Notes under the pieces: generated by a model | Told to the model about the DNA's origin: nothing | Databases searched by the model: none | Seen by the model: only the letters and a program-made list of their open reading frames with translations | Made by a program: the position numbers and the translations under genes | Shown: positions 29,666-38,293 of the stretch, piece after piece | Layout of the letters: the number at the start of each line of letters is the position of its first letter | Position numbering within the stretch: position 1 is the first letter of the stretch | Origin: Amycolatopsis iheyensis | Lineage (GTDB): Bacteria > Actinomycetota > Actinomycetes > Mycobacteriales > Pseudonocardiaceae | Reading direction: 5' to 3' | NCBI RefSeq assembly: GCF_024703995.1 | Contig: NZ_JAMXQV010000011.1 | Location: forward strand, 1 to 64,000 | DNA length: 64,000 nt

Positions 29666-30439
29666 TCAGCGCGGGTGCGGCGCGGCCAGGAAAGCGACCA
29701 GCGCCTCCGAGAACGCCGGCGACATCACGGCCGACATGTGGTCGCCCGGGATCCGCACCAGCCGCGCCCCCGCGATCGCCGCCGCGAGGCGCTCCGGCTC
29801 TGCCGCCAGCAGGTCCTGGTCCCCCGCCAGCACCAACGTCGGGACGCCGATCGCCGAGAGGTTCAGGCTTCCCTCGCGCGTCGCCAGCGCCACCGCTGCC
29901 AGTGCCTGACGATCCCCGCCCACCGCGTCGGCCAGGAGACGGAACGGGACACCTGACGGCGGAACCGTCGACGGGTCCTCCGCCAGCAGTGCCGAAGCGA
30001 TGTCCGCCGGCTTCACGACCCGCAGGTCGACGCCGCCGAAGTCGACGATGCCCGAACCCACTCCGCCCGTGGCCAGGCAGCGGATGCGCTTGTCCGCCGC
30101 CGTGGCCGCCAACGCCACGATCGCGCCCATCGAGTAGCCCACCAGGGAGACCTCGTCGAGGCCGAGCTCGTCGAGCAGGGCCGAGATGTCGCGGGCCATG
30201 CTGTCGCCCGTGTAGCGGCACTCGTCGTGGGGCTTCTCCGAGCGGCCGTGGCCGCGCGCGTCCAACGAGATGACCGTCAGGCCGGCGGCGCGCAACGCCG
30301 CGACCACGCCCGTGGAGATCCAGTTCGCGTTCGTGTCGGCCGCGAAGCCGTGTTGCAGCAGCACCGGGTGGTGGGCGCCGTCGCCCTCCCACGCGGTGTA
30401 GTTCAACCGGAGGCCGTCGAACGACGCGAAAGTGGGCAT
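29666..30439 (-). CDS. Alpha/beta hydrolase
   Basis: A 257-residue hydrolase from ATG (MPTFASFDG); another ATG three codons upstream is equally unsupported by a ribosome site. The fold markers are present: oxyanion region LLQHGFA near 30, ARGHGRS near 62, nucleophile elbow GYSMG (Ser near 101), Asp in AGDQDLL, and His in GDHMSAV. A cytosolic esterase or related activity is likely; the substrate is unknown. The gene follows the terminator of the rplKA operon on the same strand. Confidence 0.88.
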   Translation of the reverse strand: MPTFASFDGLRLNYTAWEGDGAHHPVLLQHGFAADTNANWISTGVVAALRAAGLTVISLDARGHGRSEKPHDECRYTGDSMARDISALLDELGLDEVSLVGYSMGAIVALAATAADKRIRCLATGGVGSGIVDFGGVDLRVVKPADIASALLAEDPSTVPPSGVPFRLLADAVGGDRQALAAVALATREGSLNLSAIGVPTLVLAGDQDLLAAEPERLAAAIAGARLVRIPGDHMSAVMSPAFSEALVAFLAAPHPR

Positions 30440-30457
30440 GCCGTCCATCAGACACGA

Positions 30458-30496
30458 AGAAAGGGCGCCCCCGCAGCAAGCGGGGACGCCCTTTCT
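30458..30496 (-). terminator. Terminator of the secE-nusG-rplK-rplA operon
   Basis: Inverted repeat AGAAAGGGCG...CGCCCTTTCT with an inner CCCCGC/GCGGGG stem and AGCAA loop, starting 14 bases past the rplA stop. The T-rich end on the minus strand supports termination. Confidence 0.88.
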
Positions 30497-30509
30497 GGTG
30501 ATGTCCGAC

Positions 30510-31229
30510 TCAGACAGCCGCGTCCTCGGAAAGGAGGTTGCGGGTCCGCAGCGGGTCGACCGGGATGCCCGGGCCCATCGTGGTGGTGAAGGTGACCTTC
30601 TTCAGGTAGCGGCCCTTCGCCGACGACGGCTTGGCCCGGAGGATCTCGTCCAGCGCCGCCGCGTAGTTCTCGACCAGCTTGTCCGTGTCGAACGAAGCCT
30701 TGCCGATCACCAGGTGCAGGTTGGCCTGCTTGTCGACGCGGAAGTTGATCTTACCGCCCTTGATGTCCGAAACGGCCTTCGCGACCGCGGGGGTCACCGT
30801 GCCGGTCTTCGGGTTCGGCATCAGGCCACGCGGGCCGAGGATGCGGGCGATGCGGCCCACCTTGGCCATCTGGTCCGGCGTCGCGATCGCGGCGTCGAAG
30901 TCGAGCCAGCCACCCTGGATGCGCTCGATCAGCTCGTCGGTGCCGACCGCGTCCGCGCCGGCGGCCTCGGCCTCGGCGGCCTTGTCGCCGACGGCGAAGA
31001 CGATGACGCGGGCGGTCTTACCGGTGCCGTGCGGCAGGTTCACGGTGCCGCGGACCATCTGGTCGGCCTTGCGCGGGTCCACACCGAGACGCATCGCGAC
31101 CTCGACGGTCGCGTCCATCTTGGTCTTGGAGGTTTCCTTCGCCAGCTTCGCGGCCTCGAGCGGCGCGTACAGGCGCGCCTTGTCGATCAGCTCCGCAGCC
31201 TGGCGGTAAGCCTTGCTGTGCTTGGTCAT
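30510..31229 (-). CDS. rplA: 50S ribosomal protein L1
   Basis: A 239-residue L1 of normal length, containing the signature [17 protein letters not shown] and the RNA-binding surface [14 protein letters not shown]. It forms the mobile L1 stalk that releases E-site tRNA and can repress its own operon. It lies 79 bases downstream of rplK and is the last gene before the terminator. Confidence 0.99.
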   Translation of the reverse strand: MTKHSKAYRQAAELIDKARLYAPLEAAKLAKETSKTKMDATVEVAMRLGVDPRKADQMVRGTVNLPHGTGKTARVIVFAVGDKAAEAEAAGADAVGTDELIERIQGGWLDFDAAIATPDQMAKVGRIARILGPRGLMPNPKTGTVTPAVAKAVSDIKGGKINFRVDKQANLHLVIGKASFDTDKLVENYAAALDEILRAKPSSAKGRYLKKVTFTTTMGPGIPVDPLRTRNLLSEDAAV

Positions 31230-31308
31230 GCTTCTGTCCCTTACTTCAAAAACGGATCAGTGTGGTGTCAGAGCCAGCACTGGCTCTCCCACGGGTAAAG
31301 CAGCCGAA

Positions 31309-31746
31309 TCAGGCGTCGACGACCGTGATGCCCATCGACCGGGCAGTGCCGGCGATGATCTTCGCGGCCTGGTCGATGTCGTGCGCGTTGAGGTCGGTCT
31401 CCTTGGTCTTGGCGATCTCGCGGACCTGGTCCCAAGTGACCTTGGCGACCTTGGTCTTGTGCGGCTCGCCGGAGCCCTTCTCCACGCCCGCGGCCTTCAG
31501 CAGCAGCTTGGCGGCCGGCGGCGTCTTCAGCTTGAAGTCGAACGACCGGTCTTCGTAGACGGAGATCTCGACCGGGACGACGTCCCCGCGCTGCGACTCG
31601 GTCGCGGCGTTGTAGGCCTTGCAGAACTCCATGATGTTGACGCCGTGCTGACCCAGCGCCGGGCCGACCGGCGGCGCGGGGTTGGCCGCACCCGCCTTGA
31701 TCTGCAGCTTGATGATCGCCGCAAGCTTCTTCTTCTTGGGTGGCAT
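31309..31746 (-). CDS. rplK: 50S ribosomal protein L11
   Basis: A 145-residue L11. The N-terminal domain contains the thiostrepton-site proline region [19 protein letters not shown]; the C-terminal domain binds 23S rRNA ([20 protein letters not shown]). AGGA lies 6 nt before the ATG. It is part of the GTPase-associated centre and is co-transcribed with nusG and rplA. Confidence 0.99.
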   Translation of the reverse strand: MPPKKKKLAAIIKLQIKAGAANPAPPVGPALGQHGVNIMEFCKAYNAATESQRGDVVPVEISVYEDRSFDFKLKTPPAAKLLLKAAGVEKGSGEPHKTKVAKVTWDQVREIAKTKETDLNAHDIDQAAKIIAGTARSMGITVVDA

Positions 31747-31820
31747 TTCTTTTCCTGTCCTGTACTACGTTCCCCGCGTACCTGCCGTGGACGTGGGGAC
31801 TGCGGCCGAGCGTGCGGCCG

Positions 31821-32666
31821 TCAGATCTTGGAGACCTGGTTGAACGACAGCTCGACCGGGGTCTCCCGGCCGAAGATCGACACCAGGACCTTCAGCTTCT
31901 GCCCGTCGACGTTGACCTCGGAGATCGTCGCCGGCAGCGTGGCGAACGGGCCGTCCATGACCGTGACCGACTCGCCGATCTCGAAGTCGACCTCGACGGC
32001 CGGGCCGCCGAGCGGGGCCGCGGTCGCGGTGGACTCGCCCTTGCCCGCCTTCGCGGGGGCTTCCTTCTCGACCTGCGGCGCGAGGAACTTGAGCACCTCG
32101 TCGACGGTCAGCGGCGACGGCCGCGAAGTGGCGCCGACGAACCCGGTGACACCCGGCGTGTTGCGCACCGCGCTCCACGAGGCGTCGTTCAGGTCCATCC
32201 GGACCAGGATGTAGCCGGGCAGCACCTTGCGCTGCACCTGCTTGCGCTGGCCGTTCTTGATCTCGGTGACCTCTTCGGTCGGGACCTCGATCTGGAAGAT
32301 GTAGTCCTCGACGTCCAGGGTCTGCGTCCGGGTTTCGAGGTTGGTCTTCACCTTGTTCTCGTACCCGGCGTAGGAGTGCACCACGTACCACTCGCCGGGC
32401 GCGGCGAGCAGCTCCGCGCGCAACGTCGCGACCGGGTCGTCGTCCGCCGCGGCGGGCTCGGCCTCGCCGTCGGTCTCGTCGGCGGCGGTGTCCTCGGCCG
32501 CGTCTTCGGTGCTCTCGGCGCTGGAAGCGGCTTCGTCGACCTCTTCCTCGGGCACGTCGACGGGCTCGAGGTGCGCGGACTCCTCGTCACCGAGTGCCGC
32601 GTGCACCTGCTCGTCGGAAAGCTCGGTCAGGTCGTGACCGGCTGTTGTGCCGTTGTCGGAGGTCAC
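31821..32666 (-). CDS. nusG: Transcription termination/antitermination factor NusG
   Basis: A 281-residue protein from GTG with AGAGG 7 nt upstream. The first 95 residues are a very acidic Glu/Asp/Ala-rich tail, longer than in enterobacteria but common in high-GC actinomycetes. The NGN domain follows ([15 protein letters not shown]), then an insertion with Lys/Ala/Glu around residue 205-220, and the KOW domain at the end ([27 protein letters not shown]). It binds RNA polymerase, and here sits in the same operon as secE and L11/L1. Confidence 0.98.
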   Translation of the reverse strand: MTSDNGTTAGHDLTELSDEQVHAALGDEESAHLEPVDVPEEEVDEAASSAESTEDAAEDTAADETDGEAEPAAADDDPVATLRAELLAAPGEWYVVHSYAGYENKVKTNLETRTQTLDVEDYIFQIEVPTEEVTEIKNGQRKQVQRKVLPGYILVRMDLNDASWSAVRNTPGVTGFVGATSRPSPLTVDEVLKFLAPQVEKEAPAKAGKGESTATAAPLGGPAVEVDFEIGESVTVMDGPFATLPATISEVNVDGQKLKVLVSIFGRETPVELSFNQVSKI

Positions 32667-32731
32667 GTTCCGTCCTCTCAGTTGATCGCTTGCCGGGTCC
32701 GGCGAGGCCGGCCCGCGCGACAGACGGCGGT

Positions 32732-33166
32732 TCAGCCGAAGATCGCGCCGATGCCCTTCTTGAACGCCCAGTCCAAGACGCTCACCAGGGCCACCATGAA
32801 CACCACGAAGACCAGCACGACGGCGGTGTAGGTCACCATCTGCTTGCGGTTCGGCCAGATGACCTTGCGCAGCTCCGCCCAGACCTCGCGGATGAAGCGC
32901 ATGAGCCGCGCGAACACGGAGGCCTTCTTCGCCTTCTGGTCCCGCTTCGGAGTCGGAGCGCCCTTCGCGTCGGGAGCGGTCTTCTCCCCCGACTTCCCGG
33001 CCGGCCGGGACTTGTCGTCCGCACGTGCCGCGGACTTCCCCGCCGGACGAGCGGTCGCACGGCGCTCACGCCGGGCAGCAGCTGTGACGGGACGGGACTG
33101 GCTCTCGGGCTTCTGCCCGGTGCCGTCCTGCTCCTGCTCGCCGCCGCTGGCGTCGCTGTCGCTCAC
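32732..33166 (-). CDS. secE: Preprotein translocase subunit SecE
   Basis: A 144-residue SecE. I start at the GTG giving [10 protein letters not shown], because GGAGGA lies 6 nt before it; a GTG two codons upstream touches the ribosome site. Residues 1-85 are a basic, Lys/Arg/Pro-rich tail typical of actinobacteria. The conserved amphipathic helix [18 protein letters not shown] and one membrane helix complete the essential SecE core. It is placed between tRNA-Trp and nusG, the classic order. Confidence 0.97.
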   Translation of the reverse strand: MSDSDASGGEQEQDGTGQKPESQSRPVTAAARRERRATARPAGKSAARADDKSRPAGKSGEKTAPDAKGAPTPKRDQKAKKASVFARLMRFIREVWAELRKVIWPNRKQMVTYTAVVLVFVVFMVALVSVLDWAFKKGIGAIFG

Positions 33167-33198
33167 GACCACTCCTCCGCTCCACCAGTTCCGTTACG

Positions 33199-33271
<73 letters not shown>

Positions 33272-33477
33272 GTGGGGACCCGATCTCTCGGAGCCCCGTT
33301 GGACGCATTCCATCGTCCCCACCATCCAGGCGGGGATGACCGTAGTGCGTTCCAAGTCCCGAAGTCTACGGCAAGCCTCGCGAGAGCCCGCAACCGCGCC
33401 CCCCGATCGACCGCCGAACCCCGGTCGGCCTGCGGAAAACTCCCCGCCGGCCTCCTGATCATGCCAGGATGTCCGCC

Positions 33478-34401
33478 ATGACGGACACCCCGGAGTCCCG
33501 CTCACCGGTGCGCGGGATTCGGCTCGGCCTGGCGCTGCCGCAGTACGGCGCGCTCGCCGACCCCGCGGCCGTCGCGCGCTTCGCGACCGCGGCCGAAGAC
33601 CTCGGGTTCGGCTCGCTGTGGGTCGGCGACCGGATCCTCACGCCGCGCGAGCCGTCGGACCTGTACCCGGGTGGCGGCACACCGGAACACCCGTACCCGA
33701 AGGAGTTCGAGACCTTCGCGGACCCGTTCACGACGCTGGCGACCGCGGCCGCCGTGACCCGCACGGCCCGCCTGGGCATGAGCGCGCTGACCGGCCCGGT
33801 GTACTCCCCGGTGCTGCTCGCCCGCGCCCTGACCTCGCTCGACCTGGCCAGCGGCGGCCGGCTCGACGTCGGTCTCGGGCTCGGCTGGCTGCGCGAGGAG
33901 TACTTCGCGACCGGCGTGCCCTGGGAGGGTCGCGGCAAGCGACTCGAGGACGTCCTCGACGCGCTCGAGGCGCTGTGGACCGGCGACCCGGTGGCGCACG
34001 AGGGCCCGCAGTGGCGGATCGCGCCGTCGACGGTGGGCCTGCGCACGGCGCAGCACCCGCGGCCGCCGGTGCTGCTGGGCGGGTTCTCGCCGCCGGCGCT
34101 GGCCCGGATCGGCCGCCGCGCGGATGGCTGGCTGGCGGGCTGGATGCCGCGTCAGTACCTGGCCGGGCTCTGGTCGGTCGCGCTCGAAGCGGCCGAAAAG
34201 GCCGGTCGCGACCCCGGCGCGCTGCGGCGCGTGCTGCGGATCAACCCGCGCGCGGGCACCGGGGTCGAGACGGTCACGGACGTGCCGGCCTGCCTGGACG
34301 TGGCCCGCGAGGAGGGCATCGCGGAGGTCCTGGTCGACCTGCACTACGTCGCGAAGGACGTCGACCACGCCCTGGAGCTGGCGGCCGAACTGATCGCCTG
34401 A
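33478..34401 (+). CDS. LLM class flavin-dependent oxidoreductase (F420-type)
   Basis: A 307-residue TIM-barrel protein of the luciferase-like superfamily. It shows IRLGLALPQYG at strand 1, GFGSLWVGDRI, the helix-capping GLGLGWLREEY near 135, and PPVLLGGFSPPAL near 190. Actinomycete members of this size usually use F420 rather than FMN. I prefer the second ATG (AGG 9 nt upstream) over the first at 33469. It is divergent from tRNA-Trp/secE and convergent with the small gene that follows. No substrate can be inferred. Confidence 0.88.
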   Translation: MTDTPESRSPVRGIRLGLALPQYGALADPAAVARFATAAEDLGFGSLWVGDRILTPREPSDLYPGGGTPEHPYPKEFETFADPFTTLATAAAVTRTARLGMSALTGPVYSPVLLARALTSLDLASGGRLDVGLGLGWLREEYFATGVPWEGRGKRLEDVLDALEALWTGDPVAHEGPQWRIAPSTVGLRTAQHPRPPVLLGGFSPPALARIGRRADGWLAGWMPRQYLAGLWSVALEAAEKAGRDPGALRRVLRINPRAGTGVETVTDVPACLDVAREEGIAEVLVDLHYVAKDVDHALELAAELIA

Positions 34402-34406
34402 GCGGC

Positions 34407-34622
34407 TCAGCTCTCGCTGTCGGCGAGGGCGGCGAGCGCCTGCGCCTTGGCCGCGTACTTCCAGTTCGCGAGGTCGCGGATCGTCTTGATCTTCAGTTCG
34501 GCGAGCAGCTCGTCGTGCTTCGGCGTGAGCCCCTCGAGCGCGGACGGCGGCGCGTCCAGCAGCTCCTTGATCGACTTGTCCTCGTACGCCTTGTCGACGA
34601 GTTTGTTCAGGTTCAGGCCCAC
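34407..34622 (-). CDS. Small helix-hairpin-helix-like protein
   Basis: A 71-residue protein from GTG with AGGAAG 4 nt upstream. Upstream codons are open but Gly/Arg-rich and unlikely to be translated. The sequence is mainly helical; LEGLTPKHDELLAELKIKTI followed by RDLANW resembles a single helix-hairpin-helix motif of the type seen in DUF4332 and DNA-repair proteins (G-x-x-x-x-x-x-x-L...GI-x-T-x-x-DL). I do not recognise a named family. It stands alone, 5 bases from the end of the convergent LLM gene and upstream-to-upstream with the GntR gene. Confidence 0.75.
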   Translation of the reverse strand: MGLNLNKLVDKAYEDKSIKELLDAPPSALEGLTPKHDELLAELKIKTIRDLANWKYAAKAQALAALADSES

Positions 34623-34734
34623 GGCGCTTCCTGCCTTTCTCGGTTCGACTTCGGAACGGGCCCCACCCTCGCTGTGATCCGCGTCGCACGCAACCGTCGT
34701 GTCCCCCACACAGGGTCGCCCACCCAAAACCTGA

Positions 34735-34757
34735 TAGTTCTAGTACAGTTAGAACTA
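34735..34757 (+). promoter_or_regulatory. GntR operator overlapping the start codon
   Basis: TAGTTCTA-N7-TAGAACTA: perfect 8-bp arms, the right arm ending on the A of the GntR start codon. The spacing and A/T content fit a YtrA-subfamily operator that also forms the core promoter of a leaderless mRNA. Autoregulation is inferred. Confidence 0.7.
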
Positions 34758-35107
34758 TGCTCGTGCGGATCGACCCGGCTTCGACCGTCCCGCTCTTCGA
34801 ACAGGTGGCGGCGTCGCTGCGCCGCGCCCTCGGGGACGGCAGCCCGGCGCCGGGCGAACAGCTGCCGCCCGCCCGTGAGCTCGCGGCGGCACTCGAAATC
34901 AACGTCCACACCGTGTTGCGGGCGTACGCGCTCCTTCGCGACGAAGGCCTCATCGACCTGCGGCGACGCCGGGGCGCCGTCGTGCTCGGCGGGGCGTCGG
35001 CGCGGGCACGCCTGGCCGAGCTGGCCGGCGAGCTGGCCGGGGAAGCCAAGCGCGCGGGCGTCGGGTTCGAGGAGCTCACCGGGATCCTTAAGGAGAAGTA
35101 CTCATGA
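34757..35107 (+). CDS. GntR family regulator, YtrA subfamily
   Basis: A 116-residue protein. A winged helix-turn-helix spans residues 8-78 (PLFEQVAASLRRAL, LPPARELAAALEINVHTVLRAY), followed by a short helical dimerisation tail, the layout of YtrA-type GntR proteins that lack a ligand domain. There is no ribosome site; the operator palindrome touches the ATG, so translation is probably leaderless. The stop overlaps the next gene (ATGA). YtrA regulators control the membrane-protein genes beside them. Confidence 0.9.
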   Translation: MLVRIDPASTVPLFEQVAASLRRALGDGSPAPGEQLPPARELAAALEINVHTVLRAYALLRDEGLIDLRRRRGAVVLGGASARARLAELAGELAGEAKRAGVGFEELTGILKEKYS

Positions 35108-36057
35108 GCAAGCTGATCCGGGTCCTCACCGCGACGGCCGTGCTGCCGGGCGCGGTGCTCGTCACCGCCGGGCTCCTCGCGAACGCCTGGGCCGGCCGGC
35201 TGCCCGACCCCATCGCGACGCACTGGAACGGCGCGCCGAACGGCTCCACGCCGGTCGCGCTCTTCACCACCGTCTGCCTGGCGCTCGGCGCGGTCGCGAC
35301 GGTGCTCCTCGCGACCACAGCTGTCACCGCGCTTCGTCGCGGGCGGCCGGTCCCGCGCATCACCGTCGGCGTCGGCGCCGCGTTCGCCTCGCTGGCGCCG
35401 GCCACGCTGCTCTCGGTGCTCGTGCCCAACCTCGACGTGCCGGACTGGCACGCGGCCCGCGCCGGGGCCGTCGTGGTGCTGTTCCTGCTGGGCTCGGCCG
35501 TGGTCGGCGTCGTGGCCGCGGTGGTCGGCGGCCTGCCGTCGCCGGTGCTCGAAACCAGCTCCGAGCGGCCGAGCGTCGGCCTGCGGCCCGGCCAGCGCGC
35601 GTACTGGTCGGGCCGGGCGGAGAACCCGGCGATGCTCTGGTGGCTCGTCGCGGTTCCCGCCGCCATCGCCTTCGTGCCCGCCGGCCTCACCTGGCCGATG
35701 GCGATCTGGATCGCGCTCGTCGCCGGGTTCGTCGCCGCGATGACCTACCGCCTGAAGGCGACCGTCGACGCCAAGGGCGTGACGATCCGGTTCGGCCTCG
35801 GCTTCCCGTGGCGGCACATCGCGTTGAGCCACCTTCGTGAGGCGACCACGCGGGAGCTTTCCACGTTCGGCGACACCGGGCTCGGCCTGCGGTTCAACCC
35901 GGTAACCGGCACGACCGCGTACAAGGTGCGTGGTGGCCCCGCCCTCGTGTTGTCCCTCGCGAGCGGGCGGACCGTGCTGGTGAGCGTGGACGATCCGGAG
36001 ACCGGCGCTGGGCTGGTGAACGATCTGCTCGCGCAGCGCGTCACCCGGATTGACTAG
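35104..36057 (+). CDS. DUF1648 membrane protein
   Basis: A 317-residue membrane protein. An N-terminal DUF1648 segment contains LPDPIATHWNGAPNG after the first helix. Five or six hydrophobic helices lie between residues 8 and 225, and a soluble C-terminal domain of about 90 residues looks like a PH/bPH-type barrel (VTIRFGLGFPWRHIALSHLRE). GntR-DUF1648 gene pairs are recurrent in actinobacteria and bacilli and tend to respond to envelope stress, but the biochemical role is unknown. It is co-translated with the GntR gene. Confidence 0.88.
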   Translation: MSKLIRVLTATAVLPGAVLVTAGLLANAWAGRLPDPIATHWNGAPNGSTPVALFTTVCLALGAVATVLLATTAVTALRRGRPVPRITVGVGAAFASLAPATLLSVLVPNLDVPDWHAARAGAVVVLFLLGSAVVGVVAAVVGGLPSPVLETSSERPSVGLRPGQRAYWSGRAENPAMLWWLVAVPAAIAFVPAGLTWPMAIWIALVAGFVAAMTYRLKATVDAKGVTIRFGLGFPWRHIALSHLREATTRELSTFGDTGLGLRFNPVTGTTAYKVRGGPALVLSLASGRTVLVSVDDPETGAGLVNDLLAQRVTRID

Positions 36058-36092
36058 GTCCGCGCGGGAGCGGGACCGGTAGAAACGAACGA

Positions 36093-36989
36093 GTGGCGAA
36101 CAAGGGTGGCTGTCTCGTGCTTGTGCTCGTGGCCGGGTTGCTGGCCTTCGGGTACTACAAGTGGCAGCACGGGTCTTCTTCCGCGCCGCCCGACGGTGCG
36201 GACACCGGGGGTGGCAGTGGGCGGTACGTCGCTCTCGGTGATTCCTATACGTCCTCGCCGCGTACTGGGCGGCAGGTGGGGACTCCGGTCGGGTGTGCGC
36301 GCTCCGATGACAACTATCCGCACCTTGTCTCCGCGAAGCTGAAGCCTGCTGAGTTTGCCGACGTCAGCTGTGGTGGGGCTACTACTGCCAACTTGACCTC
36401 TGCGCAGCGGACCTCGAACGGGACCAATCCGCCGCAGCTCGACGCGGTGAACGCTCGGACGACGCTGGTCACGCTCGGTATCGGTGGGAACGATGTCGGG
36501 TTTCTTCAGCTGGCTTCTTCTTGTGCGACCGCTCATCCCTCCTCGTCGCCTTGCAAGGATCGGCTCACTGCCGGTGGGCGTGATCAGCTTGCCGAGCGGA
36601 TCGATGCCGCTGCTCCCGTCGTTGGCTCCGCTTTGGATCGGATTCATGCCAAGGCTCCGCGGGCGCGGGTCGTTGTGGTCGGGTATCCGACCGTTCTTCC
36701 CGATGGGGATGGGTGTTGGCCTGTGCTGCCTGTCGGGGCCGGCGATGTTGCTTATTTTCGTGAGGCGCTCGGGAAGTTGAACAAGATGCTTGAGGACCAG
36801 GCTGATGGGCATCGGGCTGGTTATGCCGATACCGCTACTCCTGGGAAGGGGCGGGATGTCTGTTCCGCTTCCGACCGGCGGTGGGTCGAGGGGGTCTTGC
36901 CCGCTTCGCCCGCTGCTCCGCTGCATCCCAATGCTCGGGGGGAGCAGGGGATGGCTGATGCCGTGCTCGCTCTGCTGCCGGTCTCGTAG
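36093..36989 (+). CDS. Secreted or anchored SGNH hydrolase (lipase/esterase-like)
   Basis: A 298-residue protein from GTG. An N-terminal hydrophobic helix (residues 7-21) acts as anchor or signal. The SGNH blocks follow: GDSYTS (block I, Ser nucleophile), the Gly block in DVSCGGATTANL, GIGGND (block III), and PLHPNARGEQGMAD (block V, His). Several cysteines suggest disulfides outside the cell. Codon use differs from the neighbours: many T-ending codons (GCT, CTT, TCT, GGT), so GC3 is clearly lower than in flanking genes, which hints at recent acquisition. It is followed by a terminator. Confidence 0.9.
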   Translation: MANKGGCLVLVLVAGLLAFGYYKWQHGSSSAPPDGADTGGGSGRYVALGDSYTSSPRTGRQVGTPVGCARSDDNYPHLVSAKLKPAEFADVSCGGATTANLTSAQRTSNGTNPPQLDAVNARTTLVTLGIGGNDVGFLQLASSCATAHPSSSPCKDRLTAGGRDQLAERIDAAAPVVGSALDRIHAKAPRARVVVVGYPTVLPDGDGCWPVLPVGAGDVAYFREALGKLNKMLEDQADGHRAGYADTATPGKGRDVCSASDRRWVEGVLPASPAAPLHPNARGEQGMADAVLALLPVS

Positions 36990-37025
36990 GGGTCCTTCCG
37001 GCACCCCGAAGCTTTGATTGTGACT

Positions 37026-37090
37026 ACGGCCGGCAGCACCGCGTCAAGGCGGGAAAGCGTGCCTTGACCCGGCGCCGCCGGCCGTGTTTT
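37026..37090 (+). terminator. Branched terminator after the SGNH hydrolase gene
   Basis: Outer stem ACGGCCGGC/GCCGGCCGT enclosing an inner stem GTCAAGGC/GCCTTGAC, followed by GTTTT on the plus strand. Confidence 0.7.
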
Positions 37091-37158
37091 GGCTTCGGAT
37101 CGGGGTGCGGGAGGGTCTGGGTGCTCTTCGGTTCCGGTTCTCGGGTTCCTTGCGGCTT

Positions 37159-37557
37159 CTAGACGCGCACCAAGGCCTGTGGCTTGCCCAGGACCGTCTT
37201 GCCGTCGAACTTCACCACCAGGTCGATGCGGGCGATGCCGTCTTCCTTGAGTTCACCCACCTTGCCTGTGATCTCCACCAGTGCGCCCTCGGGGGTGTTG
37301 GGCACCACGACCGGGCGGGTGAAGCGGGCGCTGAAGTCCACCAGGCGGCCTGGGTCGCCCAGCCAGTCCGTCACGACGCGGCCGGCCACCGCCATCGTCA
37401 ACATGCCGTGTGCGATGACGTCCGGGAGGCCTACCTCCTTCGCGAACGTCTCGTTCCAGTGGATCGGGTTGAAGTCCAGTGCCGCGCCCGCGTAGCGCAC
37501 CAGCTGCTCGCGGGTGATGCGGACCTCCAGGGGAGCCAGCTCGTCTCCGACGTTCAC
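37159..37557 (-). CDS. hadB: MaoC-like (3R)-hydroxyacyl dehydratase subunit HadB
   Basis: A 132-residue hot-dog-fold protein. The hydratase-2 catalytic pair is Asp28 and His33 in LDFNPIHWN; LPDVIAHGMLTMA follows. It is the catalytic half of the HadAB 3-hydroxyacyl-ACP dehydratase of the FAS-II system. The GTG start overlaps the hadA stop (GTGA), so the two subunits are co-translated. No hadC follows, unlike in mycobacteria. Confidence 0.93.
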   Translation of the reverse strand: MNVGDELAPLEVRITREQLVRYAGAALDFNPIHWNETFAKEVGLPDVIAHGMLTMAVAGRVVTDWLGDPGRLVDFSARFTRPVVVPNTPEGALVEITGKVGELKEDGIARIDLVVKFDGKTVLGKPQALVRV

Positions 37558-38003
37558 GCGTCCTCCCCCCGCACCACGAGCTGGGCGCGCGTGGTGGCGA
37601 TGTGCGCGCCGTCGGCGTCGGTGATCTCGGCGCGCAGGTTGATGAAGTCGTTGCCCGCCCTGGCCATGATCCGGTCGATGTGCGTGGTCAGCAGCAGCTC
37701 GTCGCCGGCGTGGGCCGGGCGCGTGTAGCTGAACTGCTGGTCGCCGTGGACCATGCGGGAGTAGTCGAGGCCCAGCTCCGGGTCGGTGACGATCGCGTTG
37801 ATCGACGCCAGGTTGATGATCGTGAGGAACGTCGGGGGTGCGATCACGTCCGGGTAGCCGGCCGCTTTCGCGGCTTCGGGATCGCGGAAGAGCGGGTTCG
37901 CGTCGCCGATCGCGTCGGCGAACTCCCGGATCTTCTCCCGGCTCACTTCATAGCTTGACCGCGGCGGGTAGACCCGCCCGGTGAACGACTCGTCCAAGGG
38001 CAC
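37554..38003 (-). CDS. hadA: MaoC family N-terminal/FAS1-dehydratase-like subunit HadA
   Basis: A 149-residue hot-dog protein of the non-catalytic FAS1_DH type. It contains YEVSREKIREFADAIGDANP, PDVIAPPTFL and VHGDQQFSYTRP, where the HGEQ-like motif is typical of substrate-binding HadA/HadC subunits. The start is a GTG without a good ribosome site; TTG two codons later is possible. It pairs with HadB in fatty-acid elongation. Its position behind rpmG matches M. tuberculosis. Confidence 0.92.
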   Translation of the reverse strand: MPLDESFTGRVYPPRSSYEVSREKIREFADAIGDANPLFRDPEAAKAAGYPDVIAPPTFLTIINLASINAIVTDPELGLDYSRMVHGDQQFSYTRPAHAGDELLLTTHIDRIMARAGNDFINLRAEITDADGAHIATTRAQLVVRGEDA

Positions 38004-38024
38004 CCGAGGAGGCTACCAACAGCA

Positions 38025-38056
38025 AGAAGCCGCCCTGGTGGTCCAGGGCGGCTTCT
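38025..38056 (-). terminator. Terminator between rpmG and hadA
   Basis: 14-bp perfect stem AGAAGCCGCCCTGG with TGGT loop, 24 bases past the rpmG stop and only 22 bases before the hadA start. hadA therefore needs its own promoter or depends on readthrough. Confidence 0.85.
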
Positions 38057-38079
38057 CGAAGCTGGTGAGAACGCGCTAC

Positions 38080-38244
38080 TCAGCGGGTCTCTTTGTGAGT
38101 CCGGTGCGTACCGCAGTTCGGGCAGAACTTCTTCATCTCCAGGCGATCCGGGTTGTTGCGCCGGTTCTTCTTGGTGATGTAGTTGCGGTGCTTGCACTCT
38201 TCGCACGCCAGCGTGATCTTGGGTCGCACGTCGGTGGCAGCCAC
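38080..38244 (-). CDS. rpmG: 50S ribosomal protein L33 (zinc-binding form)
   Basis: A 54-residue protein beginning GTG ([17 protein letters not shown]) with AAGGA 8 nt upstream. Two CxxC pairs, CEEC and CPNC, make it the zinc-dependent C+ paralogue. [16 protein letters not shown] is the family core. The gene is shorter than most reading-frame cut-offs. It lies 49 bases downstream of tRNA-Met, as in mycobacteria, and is followed by a strong terminator. Confidence 0.97.
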   Translation of the reverse strand: MAATDVRPKITLACEECKHRNYITKKNRRNNPDRLEMKKFCPNCGTHRTHKETR

Positions 38245-38293
38245 AGCGTTTCCTTCTCTCTCAGGTCCGGGGGCCAGCCCCGTCGTTACCGCG

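Noticed and set aside
35088-35832. Minus-strand frames over the GntR-DUF1648 pair
   Set aside because: Low-complexity Arg/Ala/Thr translations; the plus-strand genes have operator, overlap and family motifs.
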